Position numbers and translations under genes: made by a program
From: Trichomonas vaginalis G3
Taxonomy: Eukaryota > Parabasalia > Trichomonadida > Trichomonadidae
Direction: 5' to 3'
NCBI RefSeq assembly: GCF_026262505.1
Contig: NC_067204.1
Span: 9,953,797-10,017,796, forward strand
DNA: 64,000 nt
Shown here: piece by piece, positions 1 to 11,525 of the stretch
How the letters are laid out: each line of letters opens with the position of its first letter
Numbering within the stretch: the first letter of the stretch is position 1
Notes under the pieces: model-generated
The model's database searches: none
What the model was told of the DNA's origin: nothing
What the model saw: only the letters and a program-made list of their open reading frames with translations

Positions 1-299
1 AACAAACACAAACTCCAACACTAACTCAAGTACTAACCTCAGCACAAATGACAAACACTAACAACAAACACAAACTCCAACACTAACTCAAGTACTAACC
101 TCAGCACAAATGACAAACACTAACAACAAACACAAACTCCAACACTAACTCAAGTACTAACCTCAGCACAAATGACAAACACTAACAACAAACACAAACT
201 CCAACACTAACATCAAGTACTAACTTCAACACTAACAACAAACACAAACTCCAACACAAACTCCAACACAAACTCCAACACTAACGACAAAAATAAATG
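1..299. repeat. 62-bp tandem repeat, about 4 copies
   Basis: A unit beginning AACAAACACAAACTCCAACA recurs at 1, 63, 125 and 187, then decays into shorter copies of the same words (ACAAACTCCAAC). It lies directly after the stop codon of the helicase gene. An inverted copy follows the second helicase copy at about 14790-15016. The right strand is C-poor and T/G-rich; I see no coding sense in it. Confidence 0.9.
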
Positions 300-302
300 T
301 CC

Positions 303-3300
303 TCACTTCTTAACAAAGTAATATGTGCTTCTTACACCACCATAGCTCAAACGTTTCTTTTCAAACATCGATTGAAACTTATTTTGAGCCATTGGCTTTA
401 GTCTCTTTTTCTTCAAATACGCCAAGAAATCTTCTTCACATCTTTTCACTTCATAGCTTTCTTTAAACTCCTCCTTGTTAAGTTCTATGAAATCCTTTAT
501 CTCATTCTTTGTTGCAATGGCTTCTTCACGAACGACATCATGAACTATTTCATCACTGTTCTCATGTATGACCTCCTCACTGTTCTCATGAACTATTTCA
601 TCACTGTTCTCATGTATGACCTCCTCACTGTTCTCGTGAACTATTTCATCACTGTTCTCATGTATGACCTCCTCACTGTTCTCGTGAACTATTTCATCAC
701 TGTTCTCATGTATGACCTCCTCACTGTTCTCATGAACTATTTCATCACTGTTCTCATGAACGACCTCCTCACTGTTCTCATGAACTATTTCATCACTGTT
801 CTCATGTATGACCTCCTCACTGTTCTCATGAACTATTTCATCACTGTTCTCATGTATGACCTCCTCACTGTTCTCGTGAACTATTTCATCACTGTTCTCA
901 TGTATGACCTCCTCACTGTTCTCATGAACTATTTCATCACTGTTCTCATGTATGACCTCCTCACTGTTCTCATGAACTATTTCATCACTGTTCTCATGTA
1001 TGACCTCCTCACTGTTCTCGTGAACTATTTCATCACTGTTCTCATGAACGACCTCCTCACTGTTCTCATGAACTATTTCATCACTGTTCTCATGTATGAC
1101 CTCCTCACTGTTCTCGTGAACTATTTCATCACTGTTCTCATGTATGACCTCCTCACTGTTCTCATGAACTATTTCATCACTGTTCTCATGTATGACCTCC
1201 TCACTGTTCTCATGAACTATTTCATCACTGTTCTCATGTATGACCTCCTCACTGTTCTCATGAACTATTTCATCACTGTTCTCATGTATGACCTCCTCAC
1301 TGTTCTCGTGAACTATTTCATCACTGTTCTCATGTATGACCTCCTCACTGTTCTCATGAACTATTTCATCACTGTTCTCATGTATGACCTCCTCACTGTT
1401 CTCATGAACTATTTCAACACTGTTCTCATGAACGACCTCCTCACTGTTCTCGTGAACTATTTCATCACTGTTCTCATGTATGACCTCCTCACTGTTCTCG
1501 TGAACTATTTCATCACTGTTCTCATGAACGACCTCCTCACTGTTCTCATGAACTATTTCATCACTGTTCTCATGTATGACCTCCTCACTGTTCTCGTGAA
1601 CTATTTCATCACTGTTCTCATGTATGACCTCCTCACTGTTCTCATGAACTATTTCATCACTGTTCTCATGTATGACCTCCTCACTGTTCTCATGAACTAT
1701 TTCATCACTGTTCTCATGTATGACCTCCTCACTGTTCTCATGAACTATTTCATCACTGTTCTCATGTATGACCTCCTCACTGTTCTCATGAACTATTTCA
1801 TCACTGTTCTCATGTATGACCTCCTCACTGTTCTCGTGAACTATTTCATCACTGTTCTCATGTATGACCTCCTCACTGTTCTCATGAACTATTTCATCAC
1901 TGTTCTCATGTATGACCTCCTCACTGTTCTCGTGAACTATTTCATCACTGTTCTCATGTATGACCTCCTCACTGTTCTCGTGAACTATTTCATCACTGTT
2001 CTCATGTATGACCTCCTCACTGTTCTCGTGAACTATTTCAACACTGTTCTCATGAACGACCTCCTCACTGTTCTCATGAACTATTTCATCACTGTTCTCA
2101 TGTATGACCTCCTCACTGTTCTCGTGAACTATTTCATCACTGTTCTCATGAACGACCTCCTCACTGTTCTCATGAACTATTTCATCACTGTTCTCATGTA
2201 TGACCTCCTCACTGTTCTCATGAACTATTTCATCACTGTTCTCATGAACGACCTCCTCACTGTTCTCATGAACTATTTCATCACTGTTCTCATGTATGAC
2301 CTCCTCACTGTTCTCATGAACTATTTCATCACTGTTCTCATGTATGACCTCCTCACTGTTCTCATGAACTATTTCATCACTGTTCTCATGTATGACCTCC
2401 TCACTGTTCTCATGAACTATTTCATCACTGTTCTCATGTATGACCTCCTCACTGTTCTCATGAACTATTTCATCACTGTTCTCATGTATGACCTCCTCAC
2501 TGTTCTCGTGAACTATTTCATCACTGTTCTCATGTATGACCTCCTCACTGTTCTCGTGAACTATTTCATCACTGTTCTCATGTATGACCTCCTCACTGTT
2601 CTCGTGAACTATTTCAACACTGTTCTCATGAACGACCTCCTCACTGTTCTCATGAACTATTTCATCACTGTTCTCATGTATGACCTCCTCACTGTTCTCA
2701 TGAACTATTTCATCACTGTTCTCATGTATGACCTCCTCACTGTTCTCATGAACTATTTCATCACTGTTCTCATGTATGACCTCCTCACTGTTCTCATGAA
2801 CTATTTCATCACTGTTCTCATGTATGACCTCCTCACTGTTCTCGTGAACTATTTCAACACTGTTCTCATGAACGACCTCCTCACTGTTCTCATGAACTAT
2901 TTCATCACTGTTCTCATGTATGACCTCCTCACTGTTCTCGTGAACTATTTCATCACTGTTCTCATGTATGACCTCCTCACTGTTCTCGTGAACTATTTCA
3001 TCACTGTTCTCATGTATGACCTCCTCACTGTTCTCATGAACTATTTCATCACTGTTCTCATGTATGACCTCCTCACTGTTCTCATGAACTATTTCAACAC
3101 TGTTCTCATGAACGACCTCCTCACTGTTCTCATGAACTATTTCATCACTGTTCTCATGTATGACCTCCTCACTGTTCTCATGAACTATTTCATCACTGTT
3201 CTCATGTATGACCTCCTCACTGTTCTCGTGAACTATTTCATCACTGTTCTCATGTATGACCTCCTCACTGTTCTCGTGAACTATTTCATCACTGTTCTCA

Positions 3301-5963
3301 TGTATGACCTCCTCACTGTTCTCATGAACTATTTCATCACTGTTCTCATGTATGACCTCCTCACTGTTCTCATGAACTATTTCATCACTGTTCTCATGTA
3401 TGACCTCCTCACTGTTCTCGTGAACTATTTCATCACTGTTCTCATGTATGACCTCCTCACTGTTCTCATGAACTATTTCATCACTGTTCTCATGTATGAC
3501 CTCCTCACTGTTCTCATGAACTATTTCATCACTGTTCTCATGTATGACCTCCTCACTGTTCTCATGAACTATTTCATCACTGTTCTCATGTATGACCTCC
3601 TCACTGTTCTCATGAACTATTTCAACACTGTTCTCATGAACGACCTCCTCACTGTTCTCATGAACTATTTCATCACTGTTCTCATGTATGACCTCCTCAC
3701 TGTTCTCATGAACTATTTCATCACTGTTCTCATGAACGACCTCCTTACTGTCTTTCATAAGCGTTTCAAAGTCTCCTTTACTCATTACTTCAATCTCATG
3801 CTGTTCACAGTAGTACTTAAACTCACTGTATATGTCTTTGTTGTATGTTATATTGCTTCCCATGTACTCCATGAATTTTTCAAGCACTTCCTCATAATTC
3901 ACTGTTTCTTTCTTTCCACGACCTTCTAATATCATACTTGCTTCGTAAATATAACTTCTTGCAGAACCGTCTCGCTTTCTACTTCTCTTCACAAATTCTC
4001 TCATCTTGCCGCCAAATACATTTGAACTACATGCAAAGAATTCATTCTCCTTCGCAAATTCTTTATATCTTCTGTAGCACTCTGTACAATTCCATCCGGA
4101 TACAAACTTTTCATAGAACTCCTCGTAAAACATTTGGTAAGGTGTTTTGTTCATTTCGATGAGTTCTTGTTTAGCCCTGGTGAATGGTATCTTCCTTACA
4201 TCAAATTCACTTAAATCTTTCTTCATGAAGTACGTCAGTAAGTTTGAATAAAACTCTTCATTAAAGCTTTCAATGAGATTTGAGAAATATTCGTAATTTC
4301 CTTTGTATCTGCTGCTTACGTCAATGACAACAAATCTTCTGTCGTCTTTGTCAATCTTTACTGAGTTGAAGTTGTTAGATATCATGATGATATTACAAAC
4401 ATTCTCTATCTTTCTTACTGGCTGACACTTCTGATTTAAGTCCAACTGAGTCTCTGTTACTATTGACTTTAGTGCGTCGTGGTTCATGACCTTAGACGTA
4501 TCGCATGAGCTTAGTTCATTGCATACGATGAGCTTCATGTTCTCAATAGCAGCATTGAATCTACCAACCACATTCTCTATTGCCGTTATATTATTGTTGG
4601 CGTACTTGCTAATGAGCTCGCATAGAACATTACTAAGTACATTCTTACCAGTTCCTTGCTTTCCTATTAACAAAAGTACTGTTCCAGTCTTTCCACAAGG
4701 ATTTTGAACGATGTAGGCGAACCAGTTCAAAACATACTCATAAAGCTCTTCATCCTCATTACATATGACATCGTGAACATGTTTCAAATATCCTTCAATA
4801 ATTCGTTCATCTACTTCATTCAGTACCTCATACTCATATCCTCTGAAATAGCTGTAAATGTCATCTCTTTCGTCAAAGAATCTCATGCCTGACTTCATAA
4901 GATAGTTCTTGTTCTGACCCGCTTCATAAATCATCAGTGCGTTCACATCCTTCTCCTCAATACGTCCTACATAAACACTCTTCATGAGCTTATTGAATTC
5001 CTTGCTATCTACTGACACAAGTGTTGTTGTGTCTCGTATTCCATCATAATCTTTCACTAGATATGTCATACGTGCTCCGTCAATAACGACAACACATCTT
5101 CTTAAGTCATTTATAACACTAGCTATGTCAATACCTTCTTCACTCATGTACTTATTTCTTCTCAAGTCCTTTAGTGTGAAAGTGTCTCTAAGTTCTATTT
5201 CAAGCAATTCATTTACACATCCTTTGCAATACTTCTCTATAAAATATTTCTGTCGTTCTTTACTAAGTTTCTTAACAGCTCTGAAGAACCATGTGTTTTG
5301 ACTCAAACATCCTTCACAACTTCTCTCATTCATTCCTAGTTCTTTCATGTCATTATCTTCAACCTCTATGGTCTCATTGACTAAGGTCAAAGGGTTCTTA
5401 GTCATTGCTGGTCTTATCTGAAACAATGTTTGTGCAACAGGTTTAACTAGTTCAGCAACGTCCTTCCTTAATATGAATAGCTGTTTCCACTCATCTTTGC
5501 TAACAGTTCTTTCATAACCACTGACAGTAATGATTTCATTTGCTGACCTTAGACACTTATGTTCTATCATTTGTATTGCTTTTGTGTAAGGCTTTCGTGA
5601 GCATAGGTTGTATATGTCATTCCTGCAATGTTCATTCATGCCAATAGTACTAAATCCTTTCTTTGCTGTTGAATGCATAATATCCATTAGTTCCTGTGTT
5701 CGTATTGCTGTCTCATAAAATACAACAAGACCTTTGTCATCTATGACGTACTTACCGAAAACATTGCTTATATTCTTTAACCATGAAATAACATCCTCAT
5801 TCATGCTGTCAAACATGAAGTAAGGTCTTACATACTCTTCACTTATAAGATACTCCACAAAGTACTTGTTAAGCTCTATGTCCTCGTGAGCGATTTCATT
5901 AGGTTTGATATTAGTTCCTTTTGTCATTGCTGTCATGTACTTCACTCTCATAGTTCCTTTCAA
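303..5963 (-). CDS. superfamily 3 (D5-like) replicative helicase with giant 16-residue repeat tract
   Basis: A 1886-residue protein. Residues 1-740 are ordinary sequence. Cysteine pairs at 216/219 and 246/249 could bind zinc. Walker A GKQGTGKN is at 434-441, a Walker B-like LIVCNEL at about 478-484, and motif C IIMISNNF near 525-532. This is the SF3 helicase pattern of poxvirus D5 and related viral helicase-primases, which unwind DNA at replication forks. Residues about 740-1805 are a near-perfect tandem of EVIHENSDEIVHENSE units, acidic and probably unstructured. The last roughly 75 residues resemble the C-terminal domain of such helicases. The relative at 27736-30045 shares the motifs but lacks the repeat. 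The frame is open throughout, so the gene looks whole. The role of the repeat is unknown. Confidence 0.85.
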   Translation of the reverse strand: MKGTMRVKYMTAMTKGTNIKPNEIAHEDIELNKYFVEYLISEEYVRPYFMFDSMNEDVISWLKNISNVFGKYVIDDKGLVVFYETAIRTQELMDIMHSTAKKGFSTIGMNEHCRNDIYNLCSRKPYTKAIQMIEHKCLRSANEIITVSGYERTVSKDEWKQLFILRKDVAELVKPVAQTLFQIRPAMTKNPLTLVNETIEVEDNDMKELGMNERSCEGCLSQNTWFFRAVKKLSKERQKYFIEKYCKGCVNELLEIELRDTFTLKDLRRNKYMSEEGIDIASVINDLRRCVVVIDGARMTYLVKDYDGIRDTTTLVSVDSKEFNKLMKSVYVGRIEEKDVNALMIYEAGQNKNYLMKSGMRFFDERDDIYSYFRGYEYEVLNEVDERIIEGYLKHVHDVICNEDEELYEYVLNWFAYIVQNPCGKTGTVLLLIGKQGTGKNVLSNVLCELISKYANNNITAIENVVGRFNAAIENMKLIVCNELSSCDTSKVMNHDALKSIVTETQLDLNQKCQPVRKIENVCNIIMISNNFNSVKIDKDDRRFVVIDVSSRYKGNYEYFSNLIESFNEEFYSNLLTYFMKKDLSEFDVRKIPFTRAKQELIEMNKTPYQMFYEEFYEKFVSGWNCTECYRRYKEFAKENEFFACSSNVFGGKMREFVKRSRKRDGSARSYIYEASMILEGRGKKETVNYEEVLEKFMEYMGSNITYNKDIYSEFKYYCEQHEIEVMSKGDFETLMKDSKEVVHENSDEIVHENSEEVIHENSDEIVHENSEEVVHENSVEIVHENSEEVIHENSDEIVHENSEEVIHENSDEIVHENSEEVIHENSDEIVHENSEEVIHENSDEIVHENSEEVIHENSDEIVHENSEEVIHENSDEIVHENSEEVIHENSDEIVHENSEEVIHENSDEIVHENSEEVIHENSDEIVHENSEEVIHENSDEIVHENSEEVVHENSVEIVHENSEEVIHENSDEIVHENSEEVIHENSDEIVHENSEEVIHENSDEIVHENSEEVIHENSDEIVHENSEEVVHENSVEIVHENSEEVIHENSDEIVHENSEEVIHENSDEIVHENSEEVIHENSDEIVHENSEEVIHENSDEIVHENSEEVVHENSVEIVHENSEEVIHENSDEIVHENSEEVIHENSDEIVHENSEEVIHENSDEIVHENSEEVIHENSDEIVHENSEEVIHENSDEIVHENSEEVIHENSDEIVHENSEEVIHENSDEIVHENSEEVVHENSDEIVHENSEEVIHENSDEIVHENSEEVVHENSDEIVHENSEEVIHENSDEIVHENSEEVVHENSVEIVHENSEEVIHENSDEIVHENSEEVIHENSDEIVHENSEEVIHENSDEIVHENSEEVIHENSDEIVHENSEEVIHENSDEIVHENSEEVIHENSDEIVHENSEEVIHENSDEIVHENSEEVIHENSDEIVHENSEEVIHENSDEIVHENSEEVIHENSDEIVHENSEEVVHENSDEIVHENSEEVIHENSDEIVHENSEEVVHENSVEIVHENSEEVIHENSDEIVHENSEEVIHENSDEIVHENSEEVIHENSDEIVHENSEEVIHENSDEIVHENSEEVIHENSDEIVHENSEEVIHENSDEIVHENSEEVIHENSDEIVHENSEEVVHENSDEIVHENSEEVIHENSDEIVHENSEEVIHENSDEIVHENSEEVIHENSDEIVHENSEEVIHENSDEIVHENSEEVIHENSDEIVHENSEEVVHENSDEIVHENSEEVIHENSDEIVHENSEEVIHENSDEIVHENSEEVIHENSDEIVHENSEEVIHENSDEIVHDVVREEAIATKNEIKDFIELNKEEFKESYEVKRCEEDFLAYLKKKRLKPMAQNKFQSMFEKKRLSYGGVRSTYYFVKK
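540..3740. repeat. 48-bp coding minisatellite, about 65 copies
   Basis: A unit of 48 bp (16 codons) made of two related 24-bp halves, each ending in CACTGTTCTC on the plus strand. The variants are few: GTATGACC or GAACGACC in one half, TCATCACTG or TCAACACTG in the other. The unit length is a multiple of three, so the helicase frame stays open. The reverse frame is also open over this span (540-3929), which is a shadow and not a gene. Confidence 0.95.
3740..3991. repeat. inner edge of left palindrome arm
   Basis: This helicase-coding stretch between the minisatellite and 3991 is repeated in inverted orientation at 11526-11770. Similarity stops sharply at 3991 on this side and 11526 on the other. 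Those points mark the inner breakpoints of the inverted duplication. Confidence 0.85.
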
Positions 5964-6050
5964 TAGCGTAAAAGTACTTCATTGTTTCATAACTGCTCTA
6001 AATTCTGTTCAAAATTCGTACAACATAACTTTTAACATTAGTGAAAGAAC

Positions 6051-6755
6051 ATGAGCGAAACAACAACATCTAACATTACAGAAGAAGTCAATGACAATGC
6101 CGATGAAAACATTACAGAAGGAGCTAGTGAAAATATTGACGAGTTCAGTGAGGAAGAAGATATTGAGGACGTCAATGAGAACGTTAGTGGGGAACAAACT
6201 CAATGGGAAACATTGAGAAAATCATGAAGATTATGAGATTTGTACGACATATCCTTTTACTATTCGTCGAAAGAAAAACAAACATATTAAGAGTGAATGC
6301 TTAAATAATCATGGTTATATTGAGCTTAGTTTAAACAACAAACACATTTAAAGCATAGAATTATTGCAGAACAGTGGATTGAAAATCCAAACAATTTGAA
6401 AGAAATAGACCATATAAATCATGATAGAACGGACAACAGAATCTCAAACCTTCGTTGGTGTTCTAAATCTGAAAACAATAGAAATAAAAGCAAGTATGGC
6501 GATATAGTTTATGAGTTCGTTGATGAAATATCTGACGAAGCTGTTGAAATAACAGATTATGGTAAGCATTCGTTTGAGTTCTACTATTATGTTGAGAATG
6601 AGGACGCATTCTATTATTATACAGGTCTTAACTATCGAAAACTTCATATAAACTTTACAAAAACAGGTGCTGCTTATGTTTGTATGATAGATACAGAAAA
6701 CAAGAGAGTAATCTTATGCATAAACAAATTCAAACGCTTGTACGGCTTCATGTAG
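6051..6755 (+). pseudogene. NUMOD4/HNH-type homing endonuclease, broken
   Basis: The 3' half (from about 6396) encodes an HNH core with DHINHDRTDNRISNLRW followed by CSKSENNRNKSK. Its C-terminal tail ends FKRLYGFM. The whole closely matches the layout of the intact HNH protein at 34674-35240 in the second element. The 5' part is recognisable but broken at a few places, so the gene is a fossil. Proteins of this kind cut DNA at a target site and spread their own gene. It lies just upstream of the helicase gene and is divergent from it. Confidence 0.7.
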
Positions 6756-6825
6756 GACAAACATTATTTTTCAACACTAACGCCAACACGTAGGACAAAC
6801 ATTCATGACTAACATTACTGTATAA

Positions 6826-9800
6826 CATAAATGTTTTGTCATGATTTCATCGTAAATGTTTTGTCATGATTTAATCGTAAATGTTTTGTCATGATTTCAT
6901 CGTAAATGTTTTGTCATGACTTCATCGTAATGAGCGTAAATCAGACAAAAATAAATTTAGGTGAAGTGGTGAGATCTCACCTCTTTTCTCACCTCTTTTC
7001 TCACCTCATGAATTTTCATGATTTCTTCATCGTAATGAGCGTATATGTTTTGTCATGATTTAATCGTACATGTTTTGTCATGACTTCTTCATCGTAATGA
7101 GCGTAAATGTTTTGTCATGATTTCATCGTAAATGTTTTGTCATGATTTAATCGTATATGTTTTGTCATGATTTAATCGTATATGTTTTGTCATGACTTCT
7201 TCATCGTAATGAGCGTAAATGTTTTGTCATGATTTAATCGTATATGTTTTGTCATGATTTAATCGTATATGTTTTGTCATGACTTCTTCATCGTAATGAG
7301 CGTAAATGTTTTGTCATGATTTAATCGTATATGTTTTGTCATGATTTCATCGTATATGTTTTGTCATGATTTAATCGTATATGTTTTGTCATGACTTCTT
7401 CATCGTAATGAGCGTAAATGTTTTGTCATGATTTCATCGTATATGTTTTGTCATGATTTAATCGTATATGTTTTGTCATGACTTCTTCATCGTAATGAGC
7501 GTAAATGTTTTGTCATGATTTCATCGTAAATGTTTTGTCATGATTTAATCGTATATGTTTTGTCATGATTTAATCGTATATGTTTTGTCATGATTTAATC
7601 GTATATGTTTTGTCATGATTTCATCGTAAATGTTTTGTCATGACTTCATCGTAATGAGCGTAAATCAGACAAAAATAAATTTAGGTGAAGTGGTGAGATC
7701 TCACCTCTTTTCTCACCTCTTTTCTCACCTCTTTTCTCACCTCATGAATTTTCATGATTTCTTCATCGTAATGAGCGTATATGTTTTGTCATGATTTAAT
7801 CGTACATGTTTTGTCATGACTTCTTCATCGTAATGAGCGTAAATGTTTTGTCATGATTTAATCGTATATGTTTTGTCATGATTTAATCGTATATGTTTTG
7901 TCATGATTTAATCGTATATGTTTTGTCATGACTTCTTCATCGTAATGAGCGTAAATGTTTTGTCATGATTTCATCGTAAATGTTTTGTCATGATTTAATC
8001 GTATATGTTTTGTCATGATTTAATCGTATATGTTTTGTCATGATTTAATCGTATATGTTTTGTCATGACTTCTTCATCGTAATGAGCGTAAATGTTTTGT
8101 CATGATTTCATCGTAAATGTTTTGTCATGATTTAATCGTATATGTTTTGTCATGATTTAATCGTATATGTTTTGTCATGATTTAATCGTATATGTTTTGT
8201 CATGACTTCTTCATCGTAATGAGCGTAAATGTTTTGTCATGATTTATCGTAAATGTTTTGTCATGATTTAATCGTATATGTTTTGTCATGATTTAATCGT
8301 ATATGTTTTGTTCATGATTAATCGTATATGTTTTGTCATGATTCTTCATCGTAATGAGCGTAAATGTTTTGTCATGATTTAATCGTATATGTTTTGTCAT
8401 GATTTAATCGTATATGTTTTGTCATGACTTTTCATCGTAATGAGCGTAAATGTTTTGTCATGATTTATCGTAAATGTTTTGTCATGATTTAATCGTATAT
8501 GTTTTGTCATGATTTAATCGTATATGTTTTGTCATGATTTCATCGTAAATGTTTTGTCATGATTTAATCGTATATGTTTTGTCATGATTTAATCGTATAT
8601 GTTTTGTCATGACTTCTTCATCGTAATGAGCGTAAATGTTTTGTCATGATTTCATCGTAAATGTTTTGTCATGATTTAATCGTATATGTTTTGTCATGAT
8701 TTAATCGTATATGTTTTGTCATGATCTTCATCGTAATGAGCGTAATGTTTTGTCATGATTTCATCGTAAATGTTTTGTCATGATTTAATCGTATATGTTT
8801 TGTCATGACTTCTTCATCGTAATGAGCGTAAATGTTTTGTCATGATTTCATCGTAAATGTTTTGTCATGATTTAATCGTATATGTTTTGTCATGATTTAA
8901 TCGTATATGTTTTGTCATGATTCTATCGTAATGAGCGTAAATGTTTTTGTCATGATTTCATCGTAAATGTTTTGTCATGATTTAATCGTATATGTTTTGT
9001 CATGATTTTCGTATATGTTTTGTCATGATTTAATCGTATATGTTTTGTCATGACTTCTTCATCGTAATGAGCGTAAATGTTTTGTCATGATTTCATCGTA
9101 TATGTTTTGTCATGATTTAATCGTATATGTTTTGTCATGACTTCTTCATCGTAATGAGCGTAAATGTTTTGTCATGATTTCATCGTAAATGTTTTGTCAT
9201 GATTTAATCGTATATGTTTTGTCATGATTTAATCGTATATGTTTTGTCATGACTTCTTCATCGTAATGAGCGTAAATGTTTTGTCATGATTTAATCGTAT
9301 ATGTTTTGTCATGATTTAATCGTATATGTTTTGTCATGACTTCTTCATCGTATGAGCGTAAATGTTTTGTCATGATTTCATCGTAAATGTTTGTCATGAT
9401 TTAATCGTATATGTTTTGTCATGATTTAATCGTATATGTTTTGTCATGATTTAATCGTATATGTTTTGTCATGACTTCTTCATCGTAATGAGCGTAAATG
9501 TTTTGTCATGATTTCATCGTATATGTTTTGTCATGATTTAATCGTATATGTTTTGTCATGACTTCTTCATCGTAATGATAAATGTTTTGTCATGATTTCA
9601 TGTAATGTTTGTCATGATTTAATCGTATATGTTTTGTCATGATTTAATCGTATATGTTTTGTCATGATTTAATCGTATATGTTTTGTCATGATTCTTCAT
9701 CGTAATGAGCGTAAATGTTTTGTCATGATTTAATCGTATATGTTTTGTCATGATTTAATCGTATATGTTTTGTCATGACTTCTTCATCGTAATGAGCGTA

Positions 9801-11525
9801 AATGTTTTGTCATGATTTCATCGTAATGTTTTGTCATGATTTAATCGTATATGTTTTGTCATGATTTAATCGTATATGTTTTGTCATGACTTCTTCATCG
9901 TAATGAGCGTAAATGTTTTGTCATGATTTCATCGTAAATGTTTTGTCATGATTTAATCGTATATGTTTTGTCATGATTTAATCGTATATGTTTTGTCATG
10001 ATTTAATCGTATATGTTTTGTCATGATTCTTCATCGTAATGAGCGTAATGTTTTGTCATGATTTAATCGTATATGTTTGTCATGATTTAATCGTATATGT
10101 TTTGTCATGACTTCTTCATCGTAATGAGCGTAAATGTTTTGTCATGATTTCATCGTAAATGTTTTGTCATGATTTAATCGTATATGTTTTGTCATGATTT
10201 AATCGTATATGTTTTGTCATGATTTAATCGTAAATGTTTTGTCATGATTTAATCGTATATGTTTTGTCATGATTTAATCGTATATGTTTTGTCATGACTT
10301 CTTCATCGTAATGAGCGTAAATGTTTTGTCATGATTTCATCGTAATGTTTTGTCATGATTTAATCGTATATGTTTTGTCATGATTTCATCGTATATGTTT
10401 TGTCATGATTTAATCGTATATGTTTTGTCATGATTCTATCGTATAAATGTTTTGTCATGATTTCATCGTAAATGTTTTGTCATGATTTAATCGTATATGT
10501 TTTGTCATGATTTAATCGTATATGTTTTGTCATGATTTAATCGTATATGTTTTGTCATGATTTAATCGTATATGTTTTGTCATGACTTCTTCATCGTAAT
10601 GAGCGTAAATGTTTTGTCATGATTTAATCGTATATGTTTTGTCATGATTTAATCGTATATGTTTTGTCATGACTTCTTCATGTAATGAGCGTAAATGTTT
10701 TGTCATGATTTCATCGTAAATGTTTTGTCATGATTTAATCGTATATGTTTTGTCATGATTTAATCGTATATGTTTTGTCATGATTTAATCGTATATGTTT
10801 TGTCATGATTTAATCGTATATGTTTTGTCATGATTTAATCGTATATGTTTTGTCATGATTTAATCGTATATGTTTTGTCATGATTTAATCGTATATGTTT
10901 TGTCATGACTTTTCATCGTAATGAGCGTAAATGTTTTGTCATGATTTTCATCGTATATGTTTGTCATGATTTAATCGTATATGTTTTGTCATGATTTAAT
11001 CGTATATGTTTTGTCATGACTTCTTCATCGTAATGAGCGTAAATGTTTTGTCATGATTTAATCGTATATGTTTTGTCATGATTTAATCGTATATGTTTTG
11101 TCATGATTTAATCGTATATGTTTTGTCATGATTTAATCGTATATGTTTTGTCATGACTTCTTCATCGTAATGAGCGTAAATGTTTTGTCATGATTTCATC
11201 GTAATGTTTTGTCATGATTTAATCGTATATGTTTTGTCATGATTTAATCGTATATGTTTTGTCATGATTTAATCGTATATGTTTTGTCATGACTTCTTCA
11301 TCGTAATGAGCGTAAATGTTTTGTCATGATTTCATCGTATATGTTTTGTCATGATTTAATCGTATATGTTTTGTCATGATTTAATCGTATATGTTTTGTC
11401 ATGACTTCTTCATCGTAATGAGCGTAAATGTTTTGTCATGATTTAATCGTATATGTTTTGTCATGACTTCTTCATCGTAATGAGCGTAAATGTTTTGTCA
11501 TGATTTCATCGTAAATGTTTTGTCA
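6826..11525. repeat. 4.7-kb satellite of about 25-bp units
   Basis: Units begin ATGTTTTGTCATGATTT and end ATCGTA, with three interspersed flavours: TTAATCGTAT, TTCATCGTAA, and a longer spacer with CTTCTTCATCGTAATGAGCG. A higher-order segment carrying AGGTGAAGTGGTGAGATCTC followed by repeated CTCACCTCTTTT occurs twice (about 6958-7012 and 7680-7745). Single-base length differences become common after about 8230. It fills the centre of the palindrome between the two helicase copies. There are no spacers, so it is not a CRISPR array, and no reading frame is maintained. Confidence 0.95.

Noticed and set aside
540-3929. 1129-codon plus-strand frame (MNYFITVLMYDLLTVL repeats)
   Set aside because: It is the reverse of the helicase minisatellite. 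The repeat unit is a multiple of three without stops on either strand, and the frame has no start signal or conserved flanks.
6826-11525. CRISPR-like array
   Set aside because: Units are adjacent or mixed variants of one sequence with no unique spacers and no cas genes, in a eukaryotic genome.
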